DNA of 64,000 nucleotides from contig CANTUV010000024.1 of the NCBI GenBank assembly GCA_947685225.1, forward strand, positions 51,984,001-52,048,000. The letters run 5' to 3'. The notes beneath the pieces were generated by a model, which had not been told where the DNA came from, searched no databases, and was given only the letters and a program-made list of their open reading frames with translations. Source of the DNA: Garcia nutans (lineage: Eukaryota; Streptophyta; Magnoliopsida; Malpighiales; Euphorbiaceae). This document shows, in pieces, positions 1 through 10,076 of this stretch (positions are counted from its first letter, which is position 1; every line of letters starts with the position of its first letter). Position numbers and translations under genes: made by a program.

Positions 1-15
1 TGTGGGGGTGTTACA
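1..15 (+). repeat. Possible tail of a chromovirus-type LTR
   Basis: The first 15 bases end in GGGGTGTTACA, identical to the last 11 bases of the chromovirus LTR that ends at 61384. The LTR of the gag-only family resumes directly after it, at a point well inside that LTR. The simplest reading is that a plus-strand element of the 58792-type LTR family was inserted into the LTR just left of the window and that only its last bases are visible. The match is short and its other end is outside the window. Confidence 0.4.
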
Positions 16-1396
16 AAACATGTCCTTTACATTGGTCCAAAATATAAAAGTAATTTAAATTACAAAAAAATTAATTAATGAGGTACCCAATAATGGAAAC
101 ATACCTCTTACAAATTTAATACCAAAATAAACAAATAATAATCATAATAATAAAGAAAATATCCATCCATGATAAATTAAATAAATCAAGTATTGAAATT
201 AAATAAATCAAAATATATAATAAACTACATAATCAAATCTAAAATTTAATAAAGAAAATAATGATAAAAAAAAATTAGGTTTATGTCTCAATTTAGGGTT
301 CTTTAATTAACATTTAGGTTTTTGGGATTTTGAAATTATTATATTTATTATTTAGGCTATTGTGAGGATTTTTTGAAAAAAATTGAATGGATTAGGGTTT
401 TATAAATTTAAGAAAGTAGTAAGGTTTTTGGTTAATCAAATTAGGGTTTAGGGCTAACATCATAAAATTAGGGTTTTGGAACCTTAAGGCATTAGAGTTT
501 ATAATTTTAAAAGATTGAATTTTAGGTTCACTGGATTATGGTTATTGAGTTAAGAATTAGGATTTTAGATTTACCAGATTGGGTTTTAGGTTCACTGGAT
601 TAGGGCTTTAGGGTGTTGATGAACTTGTCATAAAGTTTTGATGTTTTAAGAATTAGGGTTTAGAAAAATTAGGGTTTACTGGATTGAGTTTCAAGAAGAT
701 TAGGGTTTAGAAAAATTAAGGAATTAAGACATTGGGGTTACAATTTTGAGAATTAATAAGATAGTTTTGGGTTTTTGATATTTTGGAAAACATATTTGAT
801 CTTAAAATTTAAGAAAACAATTTAGAGTTTTATAGAAATAATTAAGATTGAAGTTTTTAGAAATTGTAAAGAAAATTAGGGTTTGGAATTCTCTGGATTT
901 TTGAGCTATTGGATGAAACAATAATGAACATAATATATAATTAGGGTTTATCAATTTAGACTATTTAATCAAAGTGATAACAAAAATAAACAAATGAAAA
1001 CCAGTAAGAACAAAAATGATATAACAATTGAATGTTTAAGCAAATTCATGATTAAGACACAAAACTTGGGTTGAAGGTTCCACCGAATTGTTTATTGACA
1101 ACAAGCTACTGCCTGCATCAATATTTATTTCAGGTTGAGCAAAGATCAAACATAATGATCACTGCCTTTGTTGGTTGATGAATGTTGGTTGTTTACTCCT
1201 CAATTGTTGATAATTTATTTTTCTGCTATTTTCTACCTTGCTATTTTACTCTCCTAAATCTAATTGCCAACCCTCTTTCTCCTCTAGGGTTTTTTGTCTC
1301 TCTTTTCTTGTCCTCTTCTTTTTCTTTTTTTTTCTTCTCCTAGGCTTTTCTCCATTCTTTCTGTCCCTTTTTTTCCCTTTTTTGTGTTTAATGTGT

Positions 1397-1404
1397 TATT
1401 TATA
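1397..1404 (-). promoter_or_regulatory. TATA box of element 1 LTR
   Basis: TATAAATA on the minus strand, about 460 bp into the LTR. The same octamer occurs at the matching place in the other family LTRs (11774-11781, 20472-20479, 24802-24809), which supports a conserved U3/R promoter. The 5' LTR copy of this element (near 9480) has lost it by substitution. Confidence 0.6.
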
Positions 1405-1496
1405 GGAAAAAAAATAAAAAACCTAATCCTATTTTAATAAGGAAATACTAACTATTTAGGAAAAATTACAAAACCGTGTAAAACAAGGTTTGGTAA

Positions 1497-1690
1497 AAAA
1501 ATCGGCAGCGTGCGCGGGCTATGCTGGCAAAAATTGTTGTGGGCTAGAGGCACGACGGGCTAGCTGGGCTAGCCAGTTCATCACAGAACTGGTCAAGCTC
1601 AACTACGGTGAATTGGGCACTACCCAATTCACCGCAAACAATTTTTGCGGCGAAATGGGCTGCCGTGCGTCGCTCGCCTAACCGTCCGAT
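1497..1690. repeat. GC-rich inverted-repeat island in LTR U3
   Basis: A sharply GC-rich stretch in very AT-rich DNA, made of short self-complementary pieces around GCGGCAAA/TTTGCCGC-like cores. It lies about 100-290 bp upstream of the LTR TATA box in element orientation. Related islands lie at 9585-9760, 11870-12035, 20570-20760 and 24490-24720. The open frame across it is not conserved between copies and I do not call it a gene. Confidence 0.55.
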
Positions 1691-1862
1691 TTTTTTATTT
1701 TTTTATTTTTATTATTTTTTATATTTTTTATATATTTTTTATTATTATTAAAAATAACTATAAAATATTACTAGTAATTAAAATATTATTAAAATAAATA
1801 AAATACCATAAAAATTATTTTGGACTATCGGATTTGAATGGGTCAAAAATTAAGGGTCTACA

Positions 1863-1873
1863 GTTTGCCCCCT
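1863..1873 (-). other. Polypurine tract of element 1
   Basis: On the minus strand, GGGGGCAAAC stands directly before the LTR start TGTAGACCC. The same tract precedes the LTRs at 12228 (minus) and 24326 (plus). It would prime plus-strand DNA synthesis and it fixes the element's orientation. Confidence 0.8.
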
Positions 1874-2198
1874 ACTTGAGCGATTTGAGACTATGGCAAA
1901 AGAGAGCAAAAAGCAATGAGATTTTTAATTTTAACAAAAATGAACTTAATTTTCTTGAGAAGGTTTGTGTTTTGGGTTCTGGACCCGGTTTAAGTTCTAG
2001 ACTTAAGAGTAATTTGGGTTCTGGACTCGTGCTCGGGTACTTGGACCCGAGATTGGATTGGATTTGGGTACTTGGGCCCATGATTTGGTACTTGGACTTG
2101 AGATTGAATTGGATTTAACTGACCTTTTATTAGTTGAGAATTCTAGCATAACTGGTTGTTCCATTTTTTATGGATTGTGGGTTCTTATCCACCAAAAA

Positions 2199-2715
2199 TA
2201 GATCTTTATCTATTGGAAATTGGGTCTTTACCCTTGAAACATAGATCTTTATCCATTGGGGATTGGGTATTTACCCTTGAAACATGGATCTTTATCCATT
2301 GGAGATTGGGTCTTTACCCTTGAAACATGGATCTTCATCCAATAGAGATCGGGTCTTTACCCTTGAAACATGGATCTTTATCCATTGGAGATCGGTTCTT
2401 TACCCTTGAAACATGGATCTTTATCCATTAGAGGTCGGGTCTTTACCCTTGAAACATGAATCTTTATCCATTAGAGGTCGAGTTTTTACCCTTGAAACAT
2501 GGATCTTTATCCATTGAAGATCGAGTCTTTAACCTTAAAACATGGATCTTTATCCATTAGAGATCGGGTCTTTACCCTTGAAATATGGATCATTATCCAT
2601 TAGAGATCGGGTCTTTACCCTTGAAATATGGATCTTAATCCATTGGAAATTAGGTCTTTACCCTTGAAACATGGATCTTTATCCATTGGAGATCGGGTCT
2701 TTACCCTGGCTTTAG
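2199..2715 (-). repeat. 43-bp tandem array in the 3' untranslated region of element 1
   Basis: About twelve head-to-tail copies of a 43-bp unit built on ATGGATCTTTATCCATT plus GGTCTTTACCCTTGAAAC, with scattered substitutions. Just to the left (about 1970-2110) there is a short run of the TTCTGGACCCGG-type repeat that is expanded in element 2. Variable tandem arrays just inside the 3' LTR are known for Tat-lineage elements and can seed satellites. Small frames read across the array are artefacts of its periodicity. Confidence 0.85.
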
Positions 2716-5227
2716 TTCTTTTAGCTAGACTGATCTTTTGTCTTTTGTATCTTCATTCTTTTGAGAATTCTAATTTTCTTCTTTTTCCATTCTTTTTTTG
2801 TTCTTCTTTTGCACTTTTGCAAAAAAATTATCCCTTTTTTTTAGCTAGCCTTCATATCTTCTCCTTGCCCCCTGAGTGTTAAAATATTGGAAGTGAGTCT
2901 CAAAATGTTTTGTACATGCATAAACTAAAAAATTTGAAAGGGAGAAACTTTGCCCCCTGTGTAGGCTAAAACCCATGATTTTTTTTATGCGAGCTTTGGT
3001 TGATGTTTGTAGATTGTCTAGTTCTTCGGACAAGCATGTATTTCTTCTTTTGCAAAATGACTGGAGCTTCCTCAAGTAATAGGCTTTCCATGCCCCCTTG
3101 ATTCAATATCTTCTTTTGATTCTTTACTTCACAGGGTGTTTGTTGTTCACTTTGACAAAGAATAGACAATACAAGACAAGAAAGTGCGATGTGATATGCT
3201 CATGTATGCATGATATGCATGAATAAAACTTACAGTGATTTCGTCTACTCACAGACTAAGATTATTAGCTGAAATTTTCTCATGGATTTCTTTCAGATGC
3301 TCATTTAGGTCTTGCACTAGAATGATAGAAGGCTTCGCTTTTATAGCTTTTATCTTAAAGATGTTGAAAACATGAATAATGGAGACCCCAAGTGGCAGAA
3401 ATACATCCATTTCAAATTATGTTTCACCATGTCAGTTGGTAGCTTCATAACCTTGCCAGTAATCATTTTCTTTGCCCAATGTGTTCTTCGAGATTGGATA
3501 ATTCAACATATTTCCCTTAACTTAAAGGCTTTGTATGACAAAAATATTTTTTGATTTTTTGAATTTTGATTTTGAAATCAAATGTTGGCTTTGCCAAATC
3601 AATGTCAATGTACCTTAGGACTTGATTTTCCAAATTAACTTATCTATAACATGACAACCCTAGTTGCCATACTAAACTCAGGAATCATTTCTTTTTAAGC
3701 AAGAATTGTTGCACTTCAGATAGGCACATACACATTACTTGGCCAAAGGTCTTATTTGAGTTTGAATATTATCTATCTCATATGCATGCTTATCCAAACT
3801 ATCTCCACTAATAGACTCTACCTACCAAGAGAGATCAATAGGTGTTTGATAGGGTTGAAATGGAGTCTATAAGGGACATGGGTTTAAGTGAAAGCCATTT
3901 TGAGATTAGAACTGATGTGACACAATGGACAAACCCTCACACTAAAAATTTCTTGTTTGAACTTTAGGCAGCTGGGGGTATGAAAAGATAGAGCTTTGAA
4001 CATTCTCCCATCTTCTTGGTGTTAATCTGGATCTTGATTGGGACAGTCTTTGCCTTTGTAAAAAGTTTGGTACCCATATTCATTTCTTTCTTTTCTCTTT
4101 TCTTTATCTCTTTCTTTTTCTTACTCCTTTTTTTCTTTGAGCATTTTATCATTTTGTTCTTCTTTTCCGTAGGATTGTTAAGTACAGGACTTTCAAGAAC
4201 TGGATGAATTTTCTCCTTTTTCTCCGATTTTGATTGAATCTTTGCTTGGATTGGACCAATTCAAGTCAAACTTACCTTATAAACCAAATGGAAGCCTTTT
4301 GCTGCTTTAGGTAAAAGAGAACTCAGTTGGCTTTCTGAACTGCCTTTTTGGGTTTTATTTTTCTTCTTCTTTTTTTTCCTTTTCTTTTTTTCTTCTTCTT
4401 TTTTTTCTTTTCTTTTCTTTTCTTTTTCTTTTCTTTTTTTTTGTTTTTGATTCTAGCTCTAAAAGAGTTGTCTTGTTTGTACCAACTTGTGTTTCTTACA
4501 ATGGATGAGTGGAGTAACATAAATCTTCTTTAGTAGGGATAAATCATTTGTTACTTTGATGTTATCTTGATAGATTGGAGATATTAGGTGAACTTCAACT
4601 ATCCTTATTGTCTTGAAAACATCAACTATCCTTATAGTTTTGGCTATGCATTCCATTCTTTGATCTTCTTGCCTCTTCACCTTAGTGATCATAAGACTTG
4701 TCAAAAGTATCACAACAGCTTAGGGTAGGTTGTTGGGGTTTGTAAGCCAATGAAAAGAAAGCTAAAATTTTATGAAGGCAGGGATTGATATTTAAGAGGG
4801 TGGATACTAGTTGTTGGCTAACCAAACAATGCCTAGATCATCTCTCCCTTAAATAAGTAGAGTTCATATTCGCCTCGAAAGTTTGTCAAAGCATGTTCTA
4901 AGACTGACAAGAACCTAGACAAAGGTAATTGTGCAGGAGCCCTCTCTAAGTAAGCATACAAAACTCAATGCTATAGAGCAATTCCCTCATCTAGTAAAGT
5001 CATTCAAATCATGATGCCTAGATACATTAATTTATGAACATCAAGCTATTCCTCATTGGTTGAGCACAAAAATGAACAAAGACCAACATAAATTTTAATG
5101 AAAGTAATTTATTCAAACAACTTTAAATTTGAAAAACACGATTGTTCCATAAACACCAAATAAAGAAAATAAAACAAGAAAAACAAACAAGCCAAGGGAA
5201 GTTCATTGAGTTAAGCTTCTTCTCCTT
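2716..5227 (-). other. Conserved non-coding module between gag and tandem array (element 1)
   Basis: No credible coding region is seen on either strand. The block is co-linear with 13916-16213 (element 2) and 56590-58791 (fragment). Conserved landmarks include the inverted repeat TTTGATTT-TG-AAATCAAA at 3565-3582, a minus-strand splice-donor-like GTAAGT at 3228-3233, a long pyrimidine tract at 4360-4447 (purine-rich in element sense), and a strongly conserved block at 4690-5000. Reading frames of homologous pieces do not agree between copies, so protein coding is unlikely. Confidence 0.6.
4360..4447 (-). repeat. Low-complexity polypyrimidine tract
   Basis: Almost pure C/T (A/G on the element strand). 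The same position is occupied by similar tracts at 15330-15405 and at 57712-57790 and 58010-58115, so it is a fixed feature of the family's internal module. The Phe/Leu-rich or Lys-rich frames across it are compositional artefacts. Confidence 0.7.
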
Positions 5228-5643
5228 TCACATCTTCAACATTCCCATCTTGAAAAGAGGATCTTCTTCCAATCTTTTTCCTACCATGAAGGTTGCTGGT
5301 GGTGGCACTCTGTTGAACCTTGGCAAAAGATTGTCTTTTGTGCTGGGCTTACCAGGCTCAGGCAGCTTACCATTGTTAATTAAATTTTGGATCTCATGTT
5401 TTAGTCTCAAGCATTTGTCTATCTCATGTCCTTAACCCACAAAAGGCTTTAGTATTAAATTTTTGGGGGTAAAGGATTCGGCAAATATTGAGGGGCCAAT
5501 GGCTATAATAGTCCCTTCTTTTGCAGCTTGTTGAAGACCCAAGACAAAGGCTTCCCCAGATCTAAAAATTGCCTTCTATTTGCTTGACTAGTTGTATTGA
5601 CATCAGCTTCCATTTGTGTACTTTGATTGTTAGACTGATAATT
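5228..5643 (-). pseudogene. Degraded C-terminal part of element 1 gag
   Basis: Downstream of the stop at 5644-5646 the minus strand still reads gag-like sequence with further stops. Around 5410-5230 it shows HEIQNLINNGKLPEPGKPST and RVPPPATFMVGK, which align with the intact segment 16534-16214 of element 2. The knuckle region is only partly preserved. It ends near KMKGE-type residues at the same place where the element 2 gag ends, after which no protease follows. Confidence 0.75.
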
Positions 5644-6666
5644 TCATTTTGTAGAAAAATAGTTCTTCTCCCTTTCCCACTCTTCAATTTGTAGACCAAT
5701 TTGGAGAAGATCTTTGAAATCCTGAATGAGTGTATGAGACACCCTTTCACAAAGACTAGGCAACACCCCTCTCACAATCATCCCTATTTGATCAGATTCA
5801 TCGGGCCTCTTTTTGAGCAAAGCAGCCTTATTTCTCCATCTTTTCACATAGTCCACAAAATTCTCATTTGGCCTTTGTCTAATGGACTCAACTTCCACTA
5901 AGGTAACTTTCAGCTCGACATTGTACCCATATTGTTGAATGAAAGCCTTGTACAACATGTCCCAATCTTTTTGAGTACTTTCCTTTAAGGTGTTGAACCA
6001 ATTTTGGACAACAGGGTCCAATGAGAGCATGAAATATCTTAGAGTTTGAGTCTTAGTGGCTCGAGCATACTGTATAGCAGTGATGTACTGCTTCTCATGG
6101 AGATGAGGGTTTCCAGTACCATTGTATCTAGCAAAGGAAGGCATCTTGAACTTATAAGGGATCTCCTCATCTTTTTCAAATAGTTTGTCAATCTCGGACA
6201 TCTCTTTGGTTTTCAGCTTCTTCTCAAATTTCTTTTCTAAATCAGCAATCATCTTCTCAATATCAGATGTCTCGGTCTTTTCAACAGTTGTCTTCTCAAC
6301 AACCTTCGACTCCTTTTTGTCTTGAGGATCTTGGAAGTATTGAGCCCAATCGTCATCATCATCAATGATCACCTTATCATCATCAAAAGCCATTTCACCA
6401 ACTTTAGCCTTCCCTTTGTCCTTTGGCTTCTTGGTGCTAGTAGATACTTTGGCATTGTTCCCTAAAATTGCAGCTAATTGATTCTTCATGGTCTTAGCCA
6501 GGGCCTCTTTTATTTCTTCCATCTTGTTATTGAGGGCGTCATCCACCATTCTTTGAATTTGTTCAGGCTCCATTACTTTTGGTGAGCAAGTGATTGAGTC
6601 GTTGCTAGATTCTTCATCTCCAGCGTAGGTCGGATTGTCATAAGCTTTTGAACTATCAAAATCCAA
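5644..6666 (-). CDS. gag: Gag of element 1, Tat-type, 340 codons, prematurely terminated
   Basis: Encodes the structural protein that would form the cytoplasmic particle packaging element RNA. An acidic, lysine-rich N-terminal part (about residues 25-165, with an Asp-rich stretch IIDDDDDWAQYFQ) precedes the retrotransposon gag domain at about residues 170-330. That domain includes NPHLHEKQYITAIQYARA, RYFMLSLDPVVQNWFNTL, QQYGYNVELKVTLVEVESIR and LLKKRPDES. It aligns with 17752-16545 and, more distantly, with the gag of the autonomous Tat element at 52438-49556. Relative to element 2, several codons before the knuckle are missing and a TGA closes the frame, so this copy lacks the C-terminal knuckle. 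The start at MDFDSSKAYD lies beside an acceptor-like CACACAG, so an upstream exon is possible but unproven. Confidence 0.85.
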   Translation of the reverse strand: MDFDSSKAYDNPTYAGDEESSNDSITCSPKVMEPEQIQRMVDDALNNKMEEIKEALAKTMKNQLAAILGNNAKVSTSTKKPKDKGKAKVGEMAFDDDKVIIDDDDDWAQYFQDPQDKKESKVVEKTTVEKTETSDIEKMIADLEKKFEKKLKTKEMSEIDKLFEKDEEIPYKFKMPSFARYNGTGNPHLHEKQYITAIQYARATKTQTLRYFMLSLDPVVQNWFNTLKESTQKDWDMLYKAFIQQYGYNVELKVTLVEVESIRQRPNENFVDYVKRWRNKAALLKKRPDESDQIGMIVRGVLPSLCERVSHTLIQDFKDLLQIGLQIEEWEREKNYFSTK

Positions 6667-7738
6667 GGCTGTGTGAGCCAGAGAGGATCAATGATATGAG
6701 ATGCTTATGTATGCATGTATGCACAAACAATAAACAAACAAGGATAAATTGGATGTTCCTTCCAACCTTATAACATCCACACACGAATGGCAAGTCTCTT
6801 TTCCTAGGTAATATGGTTAACAAAATACCAACATGGGGTATCTTGTTTTTGAATATTTCCCTCGAACGTTTCAATCAATAGTTATATTTTCAAAAATGGA
6901 AATCAGTTCATGATAATTCCCATTAATCAGCCTTTAATCCATCCAACCAACTAAAGTAGCTTTTATGCTATATTGGATTAAAACTAAATTAAGAGGTTTA
7001 TTATAAATAGATTTCTCACTTGAAAAAGTAACTAATGATTCATGCCAAAAACAAGCCCATGATCAATAATTCTTAGTATAAACTAGACTCTCAATTGATT
7101 TTTGGTATTTTGGTATTTCATATTTGACCAAAATAATTTGTAAGCTCTTTTAAAGGTTAGATGAAAATGATTTTGTTTATAAGACCATTGTAAAAAATGT
7201 TTGAAAAAATGGTTTTTGGGCTTTGTATTTGAGTCATGAGAAAAGAATTTTTGATTTGTTTTTAGAAAAATTTTATGTCTAAAAACCATCTTGAAAAGTT
7301 TTGAAAATTGCTTTGGTCTTTTGGACTTTAAAGAAAATTTTATTTGAGCTCATAATGTAATTAGGTCATATTAGAAAAAGAACAAACCAAATAAGCCATG
7401 AATTAAGCCAAGACAAATTAACCATAGTCAACCAACAAGCATTTGGGGTAAAACCTAAGGAAAGTAACTAGGTCAATTACATGAGCTTTAGTCTTTAGGT
7501 TAAAAGGCTCAGGTTCCCATAGCAAGTATATACCAAATGGTACAAGGTTATGAGTGGTTATGCCATGCTCGATCTCTATACCTTGAGTGAAAGTATGGTA
7601 TCCCTTACATAACATGACACGGGTAACACGGGTGTCCTAACTCACACACACGATGCAATCTAATATAATGCAATGGATAATATCATGATAAGAAAGAATA
7701 GAATAATAAAAAGACCAACGGAATCAACTTCTCTTATC
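6667..7738 (-). other. 5' leader of element 1
   Basis: Region between the primer site and gag, about 1.07 kb, co-linear with 17753-18758. I see no coding region. The short minus-strand frame at 7418-7615 has a near-identical partner at 18444-18641 (65 codons each), but this equals the overall conservation of the leader and has no recognisable domain. Packaging and dimerisation signals would be expected here. Confidence 0.55.
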
Positions 7739-7739
7739 C

Positions 7740-7753
7740 CAAGTGGAGTCGTC
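7740..7753 (-). other. Degenerate primer-binding site of element 1
   Basis: Directly inside the 5' LTR on the minus strand. The sequence reads TGACGACTCCACT where element 2 has TGGCGACTCCACT at 18771-18759. One substitution breaks the TGG that would pair with the tRNA CCA end. This agrees with the CG (instead of TG) at the LTR edge in suggesting an old, inactive copy. Confidence 0.65.
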
Positions 7754-7754
7754 A

Positions 7755-9904
7755 CCGTGAGTGGGGATTTTCGCCTCCACTCCTGGCAGAATGGTTCTTG
7801 CGACTTCGGAACTGTTTAGGCTCGGGGCCTTAAAGAACACGGGCCTAAGCCCGGAGAAAATGGAGTTGCCACCCGGACAGCCCGGGAAAAAGAAAGGGGT
7901 GGATGACTTGATTTCTAAGGAATTCTCAACCCCCTAATGGTTTTGGAAAGTTGGGTAAGTGTAGGGAAGGTGAGAAATGACCCAGCACCCCCACAGTGCC
8001 CGGTTCATTGGAACCGGCCTCCTTTGTAGGTCTTAATATTATAAAATTCTTCAATATAACAATATTATTCATACTACATGCAACGATTAAAATAAAGCAT
8101 CATTATATTAAAATCAAAGCAATGTCCAAACAAAGCAAATAAATGGACGCCTATCCGAGGATGGAAACATGTCCTTTACATTGGTCCAAAATATAAAAGC
8201 AATTTAAATTACATAAAAATTAATTAATAAGGTACCCAATAATGGAAACATACCTCTTATAAATTTAATACCAAAATAAACAAATAATAATCATAATAAT
8301 AAAGAAAATATCCATCCATGATAAATTAAATAAATCAAGTATTGAAATTAAATAAATTAAAATATATAATAATCTACATAATCAAATCTAAAATTTAATA
8401 AAGCAAATAAAGATAAAAATTTAAGTTTATGTCTCAATTTAGGGGTTCTTTAATTTACATTTAGGGTTTTGGGATTTTAAAATTATTATATTTATTATTT
8501 AGGCTACTGTAAGGATTTTTTGAAAAAAAATGGAATGGATTAGGTTTTTATAAATTTAAGAAAGTAGTAAGGTTTTTGGTTAATCAAATTAGGGTTTGGG
8601 GCTAACACCATGTAATTAGGGTTTTGGAACCTTAAGACATTAGGGTTTATAATTTTAAAAGATTGGTTTTTAGGTTCACTGGATTATGGTTACTGAGTTA
8701 AGAATTAGGATTTTAGATTTTCTAGATTGGGTTTTAGATTCACTAGATTAGGGCTTTATGGTGTTGATGAACTTGTCATAAAGTTTTGATGTTTTAAGAA
8801 TTAGGGTTTAGGAAAACTAGGGTTTACTGGATTAAGTTTCAAAAGGATTAGGGTTTTTGATATTTTGGAAATCGATCTTAGGATTTAAGAAAACAGTTTA
8901 GAGTTTTATAGAAACAATCAAGATTAAAGTTTTTAGAAACTGTAAAGAAGATTAGGGTTTGGAATTCTCTGGATTTTTGAGCTATTGGATGAAACAATAA
9001 TGAAAAAAATATATAATTAGGGTTTATCAATTTAGACTATTGAATCAAAGTGATAACAAAAATAAACAAATGAAAACCAGTAAGAACAAAAATGATATAA
9101 CAATTGAATGTTTAACCAAATTCGAGATTAAGACACAAAACCTGCGTTGAAGGTTTCACCAAATTGTTTATTGACTCCAAGCTACTACTTGCATCAATAT
9201 TTATTTCTAGCCGATCAAATATCAAACATAGTGATCACTGCCTTCGATGGTTAATGAATGTTGGTTTTTTACTCCTCGATTGTTGATAATTTATTTTTTT
9301 GCTATTTTCTGCCTTGCTATTTTACTCTCCTAAATCTAATTGCCGACCCTCTTTCTCCTCTAGGGTTTTTTGTCTATCTTTTCTCGTCCTCTTCTTTTTC
9401 TTTTTTTCTTCTCCTAGGATTTTCTCCATTTTTCTTTCCATCCCTTCTTTTCCATTTTTTTTTGTGTTTAATGTGGTATTTATTGGAAAAAAAATAAAAA
9501 AAACCTAATCCTGTTTTAATAAGGAAATACTAACTATTTAGGAAAAATTATAAAACCATGTAAAACAAGGTTTGGTCAAAAAATCGACAGCGCGCGCGGG
9601 CTGCATTGGCAAAAATAGCTGCGGGCTAGGGGCTCGACGGGCTAGCTGGGCAAGCCAGTTTATCGCAGAACTGAGCAAGCCCAGCTGAGGCAATTGGGCA
9701 GTGCCCAATTCGCGGCAGACAATTTCTACGGCAAAATGTTCTGCCGCGCATCGCTTGCCATTATTTTTATATATTATATATTTTTTATTTTATTAAAAAT
9801 AAATATTAAATACTATTAGTAATTAAAATATTATTAAAATAAATTAAATACCACAAAAATTATTTGGGACTATCGAATTTGAATGGGTCAAATAAGGGTC
9901 TACA
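7755..9904 (-). repeat. 5' LTR of element 1 (2150 bp)
   Basis: Boundaries are set by alignment with the other family LTRs: the right edge is GGGTCTACA and the left edge is CGTGAGTGGGG where intact copies read TGTGAGCGGGG. Contents in element order are a GC-rich island (9760-9585), a damaged TATA position near 9480, a pyrimidine-rich stretch, a telo-box-rich zone (9020-8440) and a conserved terminal segment of about 400 bp. No gene is supported inside. Confidence 0.85.
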
Positions 9905-9924
9905 ATGGGATGATTGGCTATTCT

Positions 9925-10076
9925 AGTAAAAGTGCAAATTATATATCATCATTATTATTTTTATCATTATTTCCTCAATTAATACAATAATAGATTACTG
10001 AGAAGGAGGAGGTGGTAGATCATCATCAAATAAAAGCTCTGAAAAAGTCATCGCCTGATGGAGGAGGAGGCATATC
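9925..10076 (-). pseudogene. 3' end of PMD copy A, severed from the rest
   Basis: The minus strand matches the end of PMD copy B (56450-56575 read in the opposite orientation) and continues the reading frame that breaks off at 20978. It reads MPPPPSGDDFFRAFI and then TGA at about 10027-10029, which would be the natural stop of copy A. The last five bases, ATATC (10072-10076), are the target-site duplication of element 2. The 20 bases left of 9925 cannot be assigned to the PMD copy or to element 1. Confidence 0.8.
10072..10076. repeat. Target-site duplication ATATC (left) of element 2
   Basis: ATATC immediately left of the LTR edge TGTGAGCGGGG. The identical pentamer follows the other LTR at 20978-20982. 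Removing one copy with the element restores continuity with PMD copy B, which proves the boundaries. Confidence 0.95.

Larger units (their letters stand above)
16..1862 (-). repeat. 3' LTR of element 1 (truncated)
   Basis: This block aligns with 8165-9904 almost base for base at its left end. Its right boundary is GGGTCTACA (TGTAGACCC on the minus strand), followed at once by the minus-strand polypurine tract. In element orientation there is a U3 of about 460 bp with a GC-rich island (1497-1690), a TATAAATA box (1397-1404), and then a leader zone rich in AAACCCTAA telo-box motifs (392-949). The terminal part of about 400 bp that other copies carry is missing at the left, where a different LTR end abuts. 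No gene is seen inside. Confidence 0.85.
1..9904 (-). mobile_element. Element 1: gag-only Tat/Ogre-like LTR retrotransposon, left end cut
   Basis: Read on the minus strand it has a 5' LTR (9904-7755), a degenerate primer site, a leader of about 1 kb, a gag gene (6666-5644 and degraded onwards to about 5228), a non-coding module of about 2.5 kb, a tandem array (2715-2199), a polypurine tract and a 3' LTR (1862 leftwards). No protease, RT, RNase H or integrase is visible on either strand, although the internal region is 5.9 kb. The homologous copy at 10077-20977 has the same plan, so the absence of pol looks like a property of the family. It resembles the non-autonomous gag-carrying class called TR-GAG. 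The left end lies outside the window. Confidence 0.85.

Noticed and set aside
392..949. Interstitial telomere
   Set aside because: TTAGGGTTT copies are dispersed among other sequence and repeat in every family LTR, so they are LTR motifs and not a telomeric array.
4016..4533. Phe/Leu-rich membrane-like frames (also 9258-9508 and 57643-58257)
   Set aside because: Products of polypyrimidine tracts; no conservation of frame between the homologous copies.
7418..7615. 65-codon minus-strand frame conserved at 18444-18641
   Set aside because: It lies in the leader, where all sequence is conserved between the two copies; no domain or start context supports translation, so I describe it only under the leader.
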